DNA of 64,000 nt from B25-G16 sp964549945 (GCA_964549945.1 CAZJXD010000002.1:66750-130749); one strand, 5' to 3'. Numbered from the stretch's first letter, positions 6,429 through 14,895 are shown. Numbers and translations: made by a program. Notes: generated by a model from the letters alone, not told the origin.

Positions 6429-8636
6429 ATGAGATGGACTATTGGGAAGAAGTTAGGATTGGGTTTTGGATCCGTTTTGGTGCTGGCGGCAATTATGGGT
6501 GGTGTTTCCCTAACAGGCTTGGATAAACTCGCTAAGGTTATAGAAAATACCACAAACCAGCAGGCGCCTAAAGTAGAATATACTACTGGTGTGGAAAGAT
6601 ATGCTTTGAATACGATTCTTGATGAAAAAAAGTATCTTATCGCACCCAAGAAGGAAATTCATGAAGAGGCCAAAGCCAATTTACAATATATTTACTCTTC
6701 TTTGGATAAGGTTGATGGATTAGGTAAAAGATTCGGAGATGAGGATATCCTTAGGGATTCCAAAACCGTGCGTGAAGCTACTGAAAAATATGAGAAGTTG
6801 TTTAATAAAGGCGTTGAATTAATACAAGGAGAAAAAGACAACGAAGAGATAATGAGGTCGGCAGGACAAATAGTATTTGATTTAAGCAGTGCGTACGTAC
6901 AGGATAAACATGCACAATTAAGCGAAGCAGTTGAGACCAACAAACCCCTTGAAGAGTTACAGAGAATCGGTTTGAATCTTAAGACCTCTATCTTTATTTT
7001 ACAAGGGGCATTAAAGGCAAGGCTGCACGAAAAGAATTATATAATTTACAAACAGCAAAGCGATCTTAAGGCACTTGAGGAGGAGCTGTCAGGATTAATG
7101 GGTTTATATGATAAATTAACTCTTACTACAGTCACGGAAAGTAGCAAGGAGAAGGTTAATAGGGCACAGGAGGCGACAAAGAAGTACAAAACAGCAGCAG
7201 ACAATTGGGTAAAGCTACATCATGAACTGGAAAACACACTGGCAGAGATGAAAGCCCTGGGCGAAAAGGTGGTACAGACTGCAAAAAATCAAGAGGCAAG
7301 AATTATGAAGCAGGTAGCCGAAGATGGGGTTGCGAGCGCTAAAATGGCCGGAACAAGGATTACAGTTGCATTGCTCATGGCACTTGCTGCCATTTTTGCA
7401 GGAATAATAATATCTATAATTATCACCCGGGGCATAACCAACCCTTTACGTATTGTTGTTGAGAGGGCGAACGTCGGTGCTACGGGCGATCTAACCGCAA
7501 CAGTGCCGGTGGGGAGCAAGGATGAAATTGGAGACCTCGCAGAGGCATTCAACAGGATGCTCAGTGGATTAAAAGGCATCGTAATCAAGATTTTGGGGAG
7601 CTCTCAAAACATCTCCGCCTCATCTCAGCAGCTCTCATCGGCTGCCCAGCAGACCAACGCCTCTGTGCAGCAGGTCTCTTCATCTATACAGCAGCTTGCC
7701 AGGGGGGCCCAGACCCAGGCCCAGAGGATCGAGGAGACCACCAAGGTGATGGAACAGCTCAACGCCTCAGTATCTCAATCAGCACAATCGGCCCAGGAGG
7801 CAGCATCGGCCTCAGCCCAGACCAACCAATCAGCACAAAGTGGAGCAGAGACGGTGAAGGAGACCGTTGCAAGTATGGATAAGATCTCAGAGGCTTCCAC
7901 TGCGGTCTCCGAATCCATCAAGAAGCTAGCCCAGCGTTCAGAGCAAATTACAGGTATTGTAAATGTGATCAACAATATTGCAGACCAGACAAACCTTCTG
8001 GCGCTGAATGCCGCAATTGAGGCCGCACGTGCAGGGGAGGCGGGAAAGGGCTTTGCAGTGGTTGCCGAAGAGGTGCGAAAGCTCGCTGAAAGCTCTGCCA
8101 AATCAGCCACCGAGATAGGCCAGCTCATTAAGGAGACCACCGCCGATGCACAACAGGCAACGGAGAGTATGGACAAGGGCCTCGAGCAGGTCTCCCAGGG
8201 AAAGGAGGCAGTAGCCAAAACGAGCGGGGCCATAGAGGAGATCCTCCAGTCGGTGCAGAACATCTCCTCCATGCTCCAGCAGATTTCGGCTGCCTCTCAA
8301 CAGATGTCCTCAGGCGCTAAGCAAGTAGTCAAATCAGTGGAGGATGTAGCCACCATTGCCGAGGAGGCATCCTCCTCCACCCAGCAGGCCAGCGCCTCTA
8401 CCCAACAGATGGTGGCCACCATGCAGGAGATGGCCTCCTCCGCCCAGTCCCTCGCGCAGATGGGCGTCGAGCTGAATAATCTGGTGGCTGAGTTCAAGAC
8501 GGGTGAGGAAATTGCAACACTGAGAGCACAGAAAGTGTTGGAGAACACAGAGAAAGCATGGAGAACAAAGCCAGCTAAATCGATGGCTCAGAGGATTGCC
8601 GAGGCGAGAAAGAAGCTGGAGAAAGCAGGGGAATAA
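6429..8636 (+). CDS. methyl-accepting chemotaxis protein
   Basis: 735 residues. Transmembrane helix 1 is at about 9-28. A long all-helical sensory domain runs from about 35 to 300 and may be a helical bimodular (HBM-like) fold. Transmembrane helix 2 is at about 310-333, followed by HAMP (334-387). The cytoplasmic coiled coil is rich in Gln, Ser and Ala and has the conserved hairpin tip near 515-555 (ADQTNLLALNAAIEAARAGE, then FAVVAEEVRKLAE). The C-terminal tail is lysine/arginine-rich and has no CheR-docking pentapeptide. It binds CheW and CheA and is modified by CheR, CheB and CheD from this locus. AAAGGAGG lies upstream of the ATG. The ligand is unknown. Confidence 0.95.
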   Translation: MRWTIGKKLGLGFGSVLVLAAIMGGVSLTGLDKLAKVIENTTNQQAPKVEYTTGVERYALNTILDEKKYLIAPKKEIHEEAKANLQYIYSSLDKVDGLGKRFGDEDILRDSKTVREATEKYEKLFNKGVELIQGEKDNEEIMRSAGQIVFDLSSAYVQDKHAQLSEAVETNKPLEELQRIGLNLKTSIFILQGALKARLHEKNYIIYKQQSDLKALEEELSGLMGLYDKLTLTTVTESSKEKVNRAQEATKKYKTAADNWVKLHHELENTLAEMKALGEKVVQTAKNQEARIMKQVAEDGVASAKMAGTRITVALLMALAAIFAGIIISIIITRGITNPLRIVVERANVGATGDLTATVPVGSKDEIGDLAEAFNRMLSGLKGIVIKILGSSQNISASSQQLSSAAQQTNASVQQVSSSIQQLARGAQTQAQRIEETTKVMEQLNASVSQSAQSAQEAASASAQTNQSAQSGAETVKETVASMDKISEASTAVSESIKKLAQRSEQITGIVNVINNIADQTNLLALNAAIEAARAGEAGKGFAVVAEEVRKLAESSAKSATEIGQLIKETTADAQQATESMDKGLEQVSQGKEAVAKTSGAIEEILQSVQNISSMLQQISAASQQMSSGAKQVVKSVEDVATIAEEASSSTQQASASTQQMVATMQEMASSAQSLAQMGVELNNLVAEFKTGEEIATLRAQKVLENTEKAWRTKPAKSMAQRIAEARKKLEKAGE

Positions 8637-8662
8637 GGATCATAAAACCATGGAGGAAAGGC

Positions 8663-9145
8663 ATGGCTGAAAAAGAAGAAAAGCCCAGGGGTGAAGCAAT
8701 GCAGTTAGTCAGCTTTCTACTCAGGGACGAAGAATTCGGGGTCGATATAGGCTCTGTGAGGGAGATAACCAAGGTTGGGGATATTACCCATATACCAGAA
8801 GGCCCTCCATTCATACGAGGGGTGACAAACTTAAGGGGCCAGATTATAGCGGTGATAGACCTTGCCAAGCAGTTTGGCCTTGCCTCCCGGGAGGAGCTTC
8901 CCGATAGCGCCAGGATTGTAGTGACCGAGGTAAACGGCCAAACCGTGGGGATGGTGGTAGATAAGGTTCCAGGGGTGTTGAATCTGCCAGGAGAGAATAT
9001 CGAACCTACCCCGGAAGTGATCCAGACTAAGATCAAAAGAGATTATATCAAAGGGGTGGGAAAGATAGATAAAAGGCTCATTGTCATCCTGGATTTGGGG
9101 AAAGTCTTAGCTCCTCAGGAAATAGAAGAGGTAAAGGCAATTTGA
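8663..9145 (+). CDS. cheW: CheW coupling protein
   Basis: 160 residues forming one CheW SH3-like double barrel: QLVSFLLRDEEFGVDIGSV, then FIRGVTNLRGQIIAVIDLAK and NGQTVGMVVDKV. It bridges the receptor and the CheA kinase in the signalling array. It lies 26 nt after the receptor gene, with GGAGG 9 nt before its ATG, so the two are probably co-transcribed. A repeat element begins right at its stop codon. Confidence 0.95.
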   Translation: MAEKEEKPRGEAMQLVSFLLRDEEFGVDIGSVREITKVGDITHIPEGPPFIRGVTNLRGQIIAVIDLAKQFGLASREELPDSARIVVTEVNGQTVGMVVDKVPGVLNLPGENIEPTPEVIQTKIKRDYIKGVGKIDKRLIVILDLGKVLAPQEIEEVKAI

Positions 9146-9292
9146 AAACATGGAAACATGAAATTATGAAAACAGAAACTTATCTGATACATCAGCTATT
9201 TGCTAGGGCTATTAAATGAACAAAGGAATAAATAGGCCAACTTTCTCGATTTAATTTCATATTTTCATATATCTTGTTTTCGTATTTTCAAA
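9144..9292. repeat. inverted repeat element between cheW and cheY
   Basis: Left arm at 9144-9177 (GAAAACATGGAAACATGAAA, then TTATGAAAACAG) and right arm at 9246-9291 (TTTCATATTTTCATAT, then TTTTCGTATTTTCAAATG) are loosely complementary with an approximately 7-nt period. About 70 nt lie between; they contain no recognisable gene remnant. The cheY ribosome site (TGAAGGAG) follows at once. Confidence 0.5.
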
Positions 9293-9307
9293 TGAAGGAG
9301 TGAATTT

Positions 9308-9679
9308 ATGGCTAATATCCTGATAGTTGATGATTCAAGGTTCATGCGAAAGATGCTCTCTGACATTTTAACTGGTGCAGGGCACGAGGTGGTGGGGGAG
9401 GCCGAGAATGCCAAGGAGGCCATAGAACTTTTCAAGAGACTCAAGCCGGATCTCGTCACCTTGGATATCATCATGCCTGAGGTCGAAGGGGTCAATGCCA
9501 TCTCTGCACTAAAGGATATGATCAATGGAGATCCCCAGGCCAAAGTGGTGATGGTCAGCGCCATGGGCCAGGAGCAAGTAGTGGAAGAATGCATGCGGGC
9601 GGGGGCCGAGGACTTTATAGTAAAACCCTTTCAGCCCTACAATGTGGCGGCGGCAGTGAAAAAGGCGTTAAAACAGTGA
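9308..9679 (+). CDS. cheY: CheY-type response regulator
   Basis: 123 residues, receiver only: D8/D9 (LIVDDSRFMRKML), phosphoacceptor D53 (LVTLDIIMPE), S84 in MVSAMG and K106 (FIVKPFQPY). The sequence is a classical CheY, which takes phosphate from CheA and binds its output target. No flagellar switch gene is in the window, so the target is unknown. GAAGGAG lies 8 nt before the ATG. Confidence 0.95.
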   Translation: MANILIVDDSRFMRKMLSDILTGAGHEVVGEAENAKEAIELFKRLKPDLVTLDIIMPEVEGVNAISALKDMINGDPQAKVVMVSAMGQEQVVEECMRAGAEDFIVKPFQPYNVAAAVKKALKQ

Positions 9680-9685
9680 AGATCG

Positions 9686-9775
9686 ATACTGGAAACTGGA
9701 AGCGTGAAACCGGAAATTGGAAATTCTGGAAGTAGCTATCTAGTTTCAAGTTTCAAGCATCAAGTATCAAAAACT
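9686..9775. repeat. empty heptamer element immediately upstream of cheD
   Basis: A left GAAACTG-type tract (CTGGAAACTGGAAGCGTGAAA, broken here: CTGGAAACTGGAAGC) is followed within about 15 nt by a right AGTTTC-type tract (TAGTTTCAAGTTTCAAGCATC in part: TAGTTTCAAGTTTC). It has the two inverted ends of the cassette at 14742-15540 but no gene between. It reaches to about 5 nt before the cheD ATG and leaves no recognisable ribosome site for cheD. Confidence 0.6.
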
Positions 9776-10258
9776 ATGGAGATAACCGTTGGAATGGGAG
9801 AAATAAAGGTCACAGAATCCCCTCACCTTCTCAAGGCGATTGGGATTGGCTCATGCGTAGCCGTAGCACTCTATGATAGGGAAAATGGAATAGGAGGCCT
9901 CGCTCATATCATGCTTCCCTGTTTCGAGGAAGCACATGACAAGTCCAACCCAACCAAATTCACTGATATTGCAATAGCTATGATGATCGATGAGATGAAG
10001 AGGCGAGGCGCCCGGCCTCAAAGCATGACTGCCAAGATATTTGGCGGGGCAAATATGTTCCCGGAGATTATTTCATCCAATAGCGCTATGGATATTGGCA
10101 AGAGAAATGTAGTAGCAGTGAGAGAAGAACTGGAAGGATATAATATTCAAATCGCTGCTTCAGAGGTAGGCGGAAACATCGGCCGCACAGTGATATTTAA
10201 CACGAGTGATAACTCGGTTACAGTCAAAACGGCCAATTCGGAAGAGAGAATATATTAG
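9776..10258 (+). CDS. cheD: CheD receptor deamidase
   Basis: 160 residues. CheD landmarks: GIGSCVAVALYD holds the catalytic Cys, LAHIMLP the His, and KIFGGANMF the downstream core. It deamidates receptor glutamines and in many bacteria binds CheC, which is encoded at 13737. The start at ATG 9776 gives the normal length (EITVGMGEIKV at the N terminus). The open frame continues upstream to 9704, but those codons are repeat sequence. No Shine-Dalgarno site is visible because the repeat element fills the leader. Confidence 0.92.
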   Translation: MEITVGMGEIKVTESPHLLKAIGIGSCVAVALYDRENGIGGLAHIMLPCFEEAHDKSNPTKFTDIAIAMMIDEMKRRGARPQSMTAKIFGGANMFPEIISSNSAMDIGKRNVVAVREELEGYNIQIAASEVGGNIGRTVIFNTSDNSVTVKTANSEERIY

Positions 10259-10798
10259 AAGGGAGTAGAGAGGACAGAGGAGAGGGTAGAGAGAAAAGCT
10301 AAGATAAAGGAAAGAGTAAAGAGCAGAGTGTAGAGAGAAGATAGAAGAAAGGATGGAGAGGAAATCAATAAAAAGTGTTGAAGATTTTGAGGTCTACCAG
10401 AAGGCGGTGAAAGTATTTGAGGATTTCTTAGAAGAAGATCTGCCAATTCTTGAAAAAACCTTTGCAGGAAGAACATTGGCGGGGAATCAATTAAGATGCC
10501 TGGATTCTATCTGCGCCAACATGGAGGAAGGCTATGAGAGAAAGTCGGGAAAGGAAATAAAGCATTTCTTTCGTATGTCGAAGGGCTCGGCAGCAGAAGC
10601 AAGGGGAAGGTATAAAAGATTAAAGAAATCATTATCACAAAAAACAGTAGATAATCGAGTAGAGGCATTAAATGAGATTAGAGCGATGCTGGCATCTTTA
10701 ATTGAGAAATGGAAATAGAACCCCTAACAGGGTCAGGCTTTGACGGAACTGTTTAGTACAATTTATCTCTCTACTCTCTACTTGCTACCCTCTACCTT
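10259..10798 (+). mobile_element. four-helix-bundle gene cassette A, flanked by inverted TAGAGAG/CTCTCTA tracts
   Basis: The left tract 10259-10352 is full of TAGAGAG-like units (GGGTAGAGAG, GTGTAGAGAG). The right tract 10765-10798 has the opposite strand sense in clear heptamers (TCTCTAC TCTCTAC TTGCTAC CCTCTAC). A complete small gene lies between. The cassette fills the whole space between cheD and cheB. The right tract is nearly the same as that of cassette B at 12000-12033. I see no transposase, so mobility would need outside factors; the boundaries are estimates. Confidence 0.6.
10353..10718 (+). CDS. four-helix-bundle protein (S23 / 23S rRNA IVP family)
   Basis: 121 residues, all helical, with family marks: FEVYQKAVKVFEDF, then LAGNQLRCLDSICANMEEGY, then KHFFRMSKGSAAEARGRYK. 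The family (PF05635-like) was first found in intervening sequences of 23S rRNA genes and also includes the Avd accessory protein of diversity-generating retroelements; its members are pentameric helical bundles that bind nucleic acid. No reverse transcriptase is in the window. The ATG is directly preceded by GAAAGG with almost no spacing, so translation may be weak. It lies inside cassette A. A decayed homologue lies at 11884-11999. Confidence 0.8.
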   Translation: MERKSIKSVEDFEVYQKAVKVFEDFLEEDLPILEKTFAGRTLAGNQLRCLDSICANMEEGYERKSGKEIKHFFRMSKGSAAEARGRYKRLKKSLSQKTVDNRVEALNEIRAMLASLIEKWK

Positions 10799-10816
10799 CA
10801 AAAGAGGATTCGTGAC

Positions 10817-11872
10817 ATGAAAAAGATCCGTGTCTTGGTAGTTGATGATTCCGCATTTATGCGAAAGATGCTTACTGAAGTTATCGATTCAGATCCTCGG
10901 TATACGGTCATAAAAACGGCCAGCGATGGCGTAAAAGCCTTGAAGGCCGTAGAGGAACTTAAGCCCGATGTGGTTACCTTAGATATTGAGCTCCCTGAGA
11001 TAGACGGACTCACCTGTGTCGCCTATATAATGGAGGAATTCCCTACACCCGTCGTGGTGGTTACCGGCTTTAGCAAGTTCATGGGTGAGGAGACTATTAA
11101 GGCATTGGAATATGGCGCCGTTGGTCTCGTGCGCAAGCCCAAGGGGCCTCTCTCTCAAAGCATGGGAAAATTGAAACAAGAGCTCCTGTCACAGATAAAA
11201 CTCGCATCTCGGGTGGATAAGGAAAAACTCACCCCTGTAATAGTAGGTGAGGGCAAAGAGGGAGCAGTAAAACCTATAGCTAAGTCAACGAGCAAAATCG
11301 TAGCGATTGCGAGCTCATCCGGCGGACCCAGGGCCTTAAGCCAGGTTATCCCACATCTTCCTGTCACTCTGCCGGCAGGGGTAGTAGTGGTTCAGCACAT
11401 GCCTCCTGAATTCATCCCCTCCTTAGCGCAAAGGCTTAATCATGAATCCAATCTTGAGGTAAAAGTGGCGGAGGACATGGAACCTATCCAACAGGGAAAG
11501 GCCTTGATTGTACCAACGAACTTTCGCTGCAAAATCGAGTCATTGGGAAAAAAGGGGGAGGCAATTAAATTGATAACTCCCTCAAAAACGGAAAACTTTC
11601 ATTTCGCCTTGGCTGATGATCCTATGATTTCTTTAGCGCCCATCTATGGTCGAAATGGGTGTGGAGTGGTCTTAACGGGTATGGGAAATGATGGAACAGA
11701 AGGCTTAAGGGCTATTAAGAAAAATGGGGGATACACAATTGCTGAAGATAAATCTACCTGTATTGTCTATGGCATGCCCAAGTCGGCTATCGATGCAGGG
11801 TTAGTGGACAAGGTTGTTCCGTTACATGAAATAGCAGGGGAAATTATTAAGATAGTAGAGAGTAGAGAGTAG
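10817..11872 (+). CDS. cheB: CheB protein-glutamate methylesterase
   Basis: 351 residues. The receiver (1-120) has D10/D11, D56 (VVTLDIELPE) and K108. The methylesterase domain (about 158-345) has the catalytic triad S167 (IASSSGGP), H194 (VVQHMPPEF) and D292 (LTGMGNDGTEG). It removes methyl groups from the receptor when phosphorylated by CheA. The segment HFALADDPMISLAPIYG replaces the common PSVDVLF motif, a mild divergence. The last residues (VESRE) and the stop codon are made of TAGAGAG repeats that begin cassette B, so the original C terminus has probably been replaced. Confidence 0.94.
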   Translation: MKKIRVLVVDDSAFMRKMLTEVIDSDPRYTVIKTASDGVKALKAVEELKPDVVTLDIELPEIDGLTCVAYIMEEFPTPVVVVTGFSKFMGEETIKALEYGAVGLVRKPKGPLSQSMGKLKQELLSQIKLASRVDKEKLTPVIVGEGKEGAVKPIAKSTSKIVAIASSSGGPRALSQVIPHLPVTLPAGVVVVQHMPPEFIPSLAQRLNHESNLEVKVAEDMEPIQQGKALIVPTNFRCKIESLGKKGEAIKLITPSKTENFHFALADDPMISLAPIYGRNGCGVVLTGMGNDGTEGLRAIKKNGGYTIAEDKSTCIVYGMPKSAIDAGLVDKVVPLHEIAGEIIKIVESRE

Positions 11873-12033
11873 AGAGAAAGAGGATGGGGAGGAAATCGTT
11901 AAGAAGTGAGGTAGATTCCTAGGTCTACCAGAAGGCGATGAAATTATTTGATGACTTCTTAAGAACAGGATTTACCGATTATTGAGAAGACTTTCGAATC
12001 TCTCTCTACTCTCTATTTGCTACTCTCTACTGT
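11853..12033 (+). mobile_element. decayed cassette B (TAGAGAG/CTCTCTA ends)
   Basis: Left tract 11853-11880 (three exact TAGAGAG units) overlaps the end of cheB. Right tract 12000-12033 (TCTCTAC TCTCTAT TTGCTAC TCTCTAC) ends just before the cheA start. The right tract matches that of cassette A at most of 31 positions, and the inside is a shortened copy of the cassette A gene, so A and B belong to one family. Confidence 0.6.
11884..11999 (+). pseudogene. truncated four-helix-bundle gene (homologue of 10353-10718)
   Basis: At DNA level the sequence follows the first ~40 codons of 10353-10718: AGGTCTACCAGAAGGCG is shared exactly, then AATTATTTGATGACTTCTTA against AGTATTTGAGGATTTCTTA. The frame is broken early (stop after MGRKSLRSEVDS) and the remaining two thirds are deleted, with a direct step into the right repeat tract. 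It is not a functional gene. Confidence 0.7.
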
Positions 12034-12042
12034 TTATCTGAG

Positions 12043-13722
12043 GTGGCGGTGGAATTATCGGAATACAAGCAATTGTTTCTGAGCGAGGCGGAGGAGATTC
12101 TAAACGCATCGAATAACGTTTTGGTCAAACTCGAGAAAGAGCCCTCAAATACGGATCTCCTTAATGATTTATTTCGCCAGAGCCACACCTTAAAGAGCAT
12201 GGCCCAGAGTATGGGATACGAGGAGATTGCCGGGCTTACCCATTCCATGGAAGCCACCCTCTCATTGTTGAGGGCTGGAACGCTAACAGCGGAAAAACCT
12301 ACAGTGGATCTCCTGTTCAGATCTCTCGACGCCCTGGGCGAATTAGTAGAAGTAGTAAAGGAGGGGAAGGCAAAAAAGGTAGAGGTAGCTCATCTGACTG
12401 AGCGATTCGAGGAGATAAGCTCATCTGTTGCTAAGGGGAAAAGAAAGCCTTCTGCGGAGATGAGGAAAAGCTCAAGTCATGATAAAGGCGAACACACGGC
12501 GAAAGGAGAGAAACACGGCGAAGTCCAGGCTATTCGCATCCCTCTCGCTAAATTAGATAACCTCATGGATATCGCGGGAGAATTATCGATAAATAAAATC
12601 AGGCTCGTCCAGGCAGCTCAAGCATTAGAGAACAGTGCCCTAGAAGAGGCGGTGGGCCAGATCTCCAGACTGACTTCTCAGCTCCAAGACCAGATGATGC
12701 AGATCCGGCTCGTTCCCTTGGAGTATATCTTCACGCCCTACCCCAGGCTGGTGAGGGACATGGCGGCAAATCAACACAAAGAGGTGGATTTGATAGTTGA
12801 GGGAGGCGAGATAGGGCTTGATAGGAGTATACAGGATGAGATCAACGAGCCGTTGCTCCATCTTTTAAAAAATGGGGTTATCCATGGAATCGAGGAGCCG
12901 GAAGAGAGGGAGAAGCGAGGGAAACAGCGGAGAGGGAAGATAAAGCTCACCGCAAAGAGGGACAGGAATTTCGTCCTTATCGAGCTCTCTGACAATGGCT
13001 GTGGCATAGATACTGCCGAAATAAAAGAAACTGCCCTGAAGAGTGGAATCATTACAAAGGAGGAGCTATCTGCCCTCGGCCCAAAAGAGATAGTAACGCT
13101 TATTACCTATCCGGGGTTTAGCGGGGCCAAAAAGGTCACTGAAGCGGCAGGCAGGGGCGTAGGCTTGAATGCTTCAAGGATCAAGGTTGAATCACTCGGG
13201 GGAACGCTGAATATAGATACCGAGCCGAATCAAGGCACCGTTTTCTCTATCAAACTCCCGCTAACGATGGCCATAGTCCAGGCCTTGCTGGTGGATATAG
13301 AAAATGAGGCCTATTGTATCCCGCTATCATATATAGCTGAGACTATAAGGGTATTGTCAGAGGAAATCAAGGCCATTGAGCACAATGAAATGATCTCTTA
13401 TAGAGACACAGTGCTCCCCCTGGTTAGGCTCAGAGACAGACTCGGGTTTGAGAGGAAAGAAAGACAGACTAAAAAAGAGCGAGAAACCGTCAATCACAAT
13501 GGGCGAATCGAACGGACGTCCATCATCCCTCATATCTCTCTAGTAGTAGTTGAGGCTGGATCAAAGAAGGCGGGACTGGTGGTCGATAAGCTTTTGGGTC
13601 AACAGGATGTGGTAGTAAAGCCCTTAACTGGAATCCTTTCAGCGATGAAGAACATCTCCGGTGCTACCATTTTAGGCACCGGAAAGGTGGCGCTCATTGT
13701 AGATGTACCGTCGTTGTTTTAG
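12043..13722 (+). CDS. cheA: CheA histidine kinase
   Basis: 559 residues. The Hpt domain has the phosphoacceptor H48 (RQSHTLKSMAQSMGY). A linker (about 135-160) is followed by the dimerisation helices (KLDNLMDIAGELSINKIRL), the ATPase domain (DNGCGID; AAGRGVGL; PNQGTVFSIKLP) and a CheW-like regulatory domain (about 420-559). No separate P2 domain is obvious. The N-box reads LLHLLKNGVIHGIE, where most CheA proteins have Asp before HGIE. Start codons are GTG 12043 or GTG 12049; neither has a good ribosome site because cassette B ends at 12033. It phosphorylates CheY and CheB of this locus. Confidence 0.94.
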   Translation: MAVELSEYKQLFLSEAEEILNASNNVLVKLEKEPSNTDLLNDLFRQSHTLKSMAQSMGYEEIAGLTHSMEATLSLLRAGTLTAEKPTVDLLFRSLDALGELVEVVKEGKAKKVEVAHLTERFEEISSSVAKGKRKPSAEMRKSSSHDKGEHTAKGEKHGEVQAIRIPLAKLDNLMDIAGELSINKIRLVQAAQALENSALEEAVGQISRLTSQLQDQMMQIRLVPLEYIFTPYPRLVRDMAANQHKEVDLIVEGGEIGLDRSIQDEINEPLLHLLKNGVIHGIEEPEEREKRGKQRRGKIKLTAKRDRNFVLIELSDNGCGIDTAEIKETALKSGIITKEELSALGPKEIVTLITYPGFSGAKKVTEAAGRGVGLNASRIKVESLGGTLNIDTEPNQGTVFSIKLPLTMAIVQALLVDIENEAYCIPLSYIAETIRVLSEEIKAIEHNEMISYRDTVLPLVRLRDRLGFERKERQTKKERETVNHNGRIERTSIIPHISLVVVEAGSKKAGLVVDKLLGQQDVVVKPLTGILSAMKNISGATILGTGKVALIVDVPSLF

Positions 13723-13736
13723 AAAGGGATTGTATC

Positions 13737-14354
13737 GTGGTTGAAATAGCACTGAATCAAAACCAAGTAGATGCTTTGAGAGAGATCAGCTCGATAGCCG
13801 CCGGCAATGCAGCGACAAGCCTCTCGGTTATGCTGGGGAAGAAGGTGACTATCAGTGTGCCCACTATTATGGTAGAGGCCTCGGGCAAGATACCGGAGGC
13901 CTTAGGGGGGGAGGAGAACATTGTGAGTGTCGTCTATTTCTCAGTCAGCGGGCAACTCTCGGGAAGTATGCTTCTGATGCTCTCCGTTTCCGAGTCCTTA
14001 AGATTAGTGAATATCCTTGCCGGCCAGAAAGCCGACCAAATAGAGAGAATCGATGGAATGGGTATTTCAGCTATAAAGGAGTTAGGAAATATTACAGTAG
14101 GAACATATCTCCGTGCACTGGGTCAAGCGCTGAATTTGAGAATAACCCATTCTATTCCCGGATTTGCCTCCGATATGCTGGGTGCCCTTTTGGATGGGAC
14201 TCTGGCCGAATTGTCATTAAAGTCAGAACATGTAGTAATGGCGGAAAATACATTTATAGTGGAAGAGGACACCTATAGAGGTCATCTCATATTCATACTG
14301 GAACCCAAGTCCCTACAAATTATGCTCAAGGCATTAGAGGAAAAAGCGATGTAA
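13737..14354 (+). CDS. cheC: CheC phosphatase of phospho-CheY
   Basis: 205 residues with two CheC half-repeats. The first has LREISSIAAGNAATSLSVML, then VTISVP. The second has IKELGNITVGTYLRALG, then SIPGF. The Glu and Asn of the catalytic pattern are clear in the second half (E and N of IKELGN); in the first, E (REISS) is kept but the Asn position is less clear (GNAA follows). It dephosphorylates CheY and usually forms a complex with CheD. Start GTG 13737, 9 nt after AAAGGG, 14 nt downstream of cheA. Confidence 0.92.
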   Translation: MVEIALNQNQVDALREISSIAAGNAATSLSVMLGKKVTISVPTIMVEASGKIPEALGGEENIVSVVYFSVSGQLSGSMLLMLSVSESLRLVNILAGQKADQIERIDGMGISAIKELGNITVGTYLRALGQALNLRITHSIPGFASDMLGALLDGTLAELSLKSEHVVMAENTFIVEEDTYRGHLIFILEPKSLQIMLKALEEKAM

Positions 14355-14385
14355 AGTAACGAGATGAAAGGAGGAGCATGCACTT

Positions 14386-14742
14386 ATGAACGATGACAAG
14401 GAGTTAATGGATGTCTTTTTCAAAGAGGCACATGGCCTGCTAGATGAAATGAGGAGCGAGCTGACTTCATTGATTGAAGAGCCAGATACAGCCAATCTCG
14501 ATAATCTTTTCCGATGCGCTCACACCCTTAAGGGTTCATCAGGTTCTGTCGGTTTCGATAAAGTACATGAAATATCTCTTCTCCTGCAGGATATATTCAA
14601 GAGTGCCAAAGACGGTAGACTTGAGATAAGAACTGATATTATTCCCCTGCTTTCTCGAGGAGTTGAGGCATGCCAGAAACTGCTGAATGGAGAGGAGGAG
14701 GAGGGGATTGGAGAATTATTGAAAAAACTGGAGAATATATGA
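14386..14742 (+). CDS. stand-alone Hpt phosphotransfer protein
   Basis: 118 residues. A four-helix Hpt domain has the phosphorylatable His in LFRCAHTLKGSSGSVGF (about H46). The N terminus (MDVFFKEAHGLLDEMRSEL) resembles the CheA P1 domain. It has no kinase domain, so it would carry phosphate between receivers and kinases of this locus, probably linking the hybrid kinase downstream with the single-domain receivers. AAAGGAGG lies 10 nt before the ATG. The end of the gene runs into the GAAACTN repeat tract. Confidence 0.9.
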   Translation: MNDDKELMDVFFKEAHGLLDEMRSELTSLIEEPDTANLDNLFRCAHTLKGSSGSVGFDKVHEISLLLQDIFKSAKDGRLEIRTDIIPLLSRGVEACQKLLNGEEEEGIGELLKKLENI

Positions 14743-14799
14743 AACTTGAAACTGGAAACTCGAAACTCGAAAATTGATACCCGATTATAGGGGTGAGTC

Positions 14800-14871
14800 A
14801 TGAAAGAAATCCATGAACTGGATGTCTACAGGTTGGCTGAAGAGCTTCCCAGTTGGAAACTTGAAACTTGA
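14800..14871 (+). pseudogene. N-terminal fragment of a four-helix-bundle gene
   Basis: Encodes MKEIHELDVYRLAEELPSW, close to the start of the complete gene at 14896 (MKEIHELDVYKLSEDLSD). It then passes into the left repeat tract and stops. It appears to be the left part of an older copy interrupted by the complete cassette. Confidence 0.7.
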
Positions 14872-14895
14872 AATTTGATATTAGGAGGACTGAGA

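Noticed and set aside
7775..8272. 165-codon minus-strand frame inside the receptor gene
   Set aside because: Shadow of the Ala/Ser/Gln-rich coiled-coil coding sequence of the chemoreceptor; the plus-strand protein is unmistakable.
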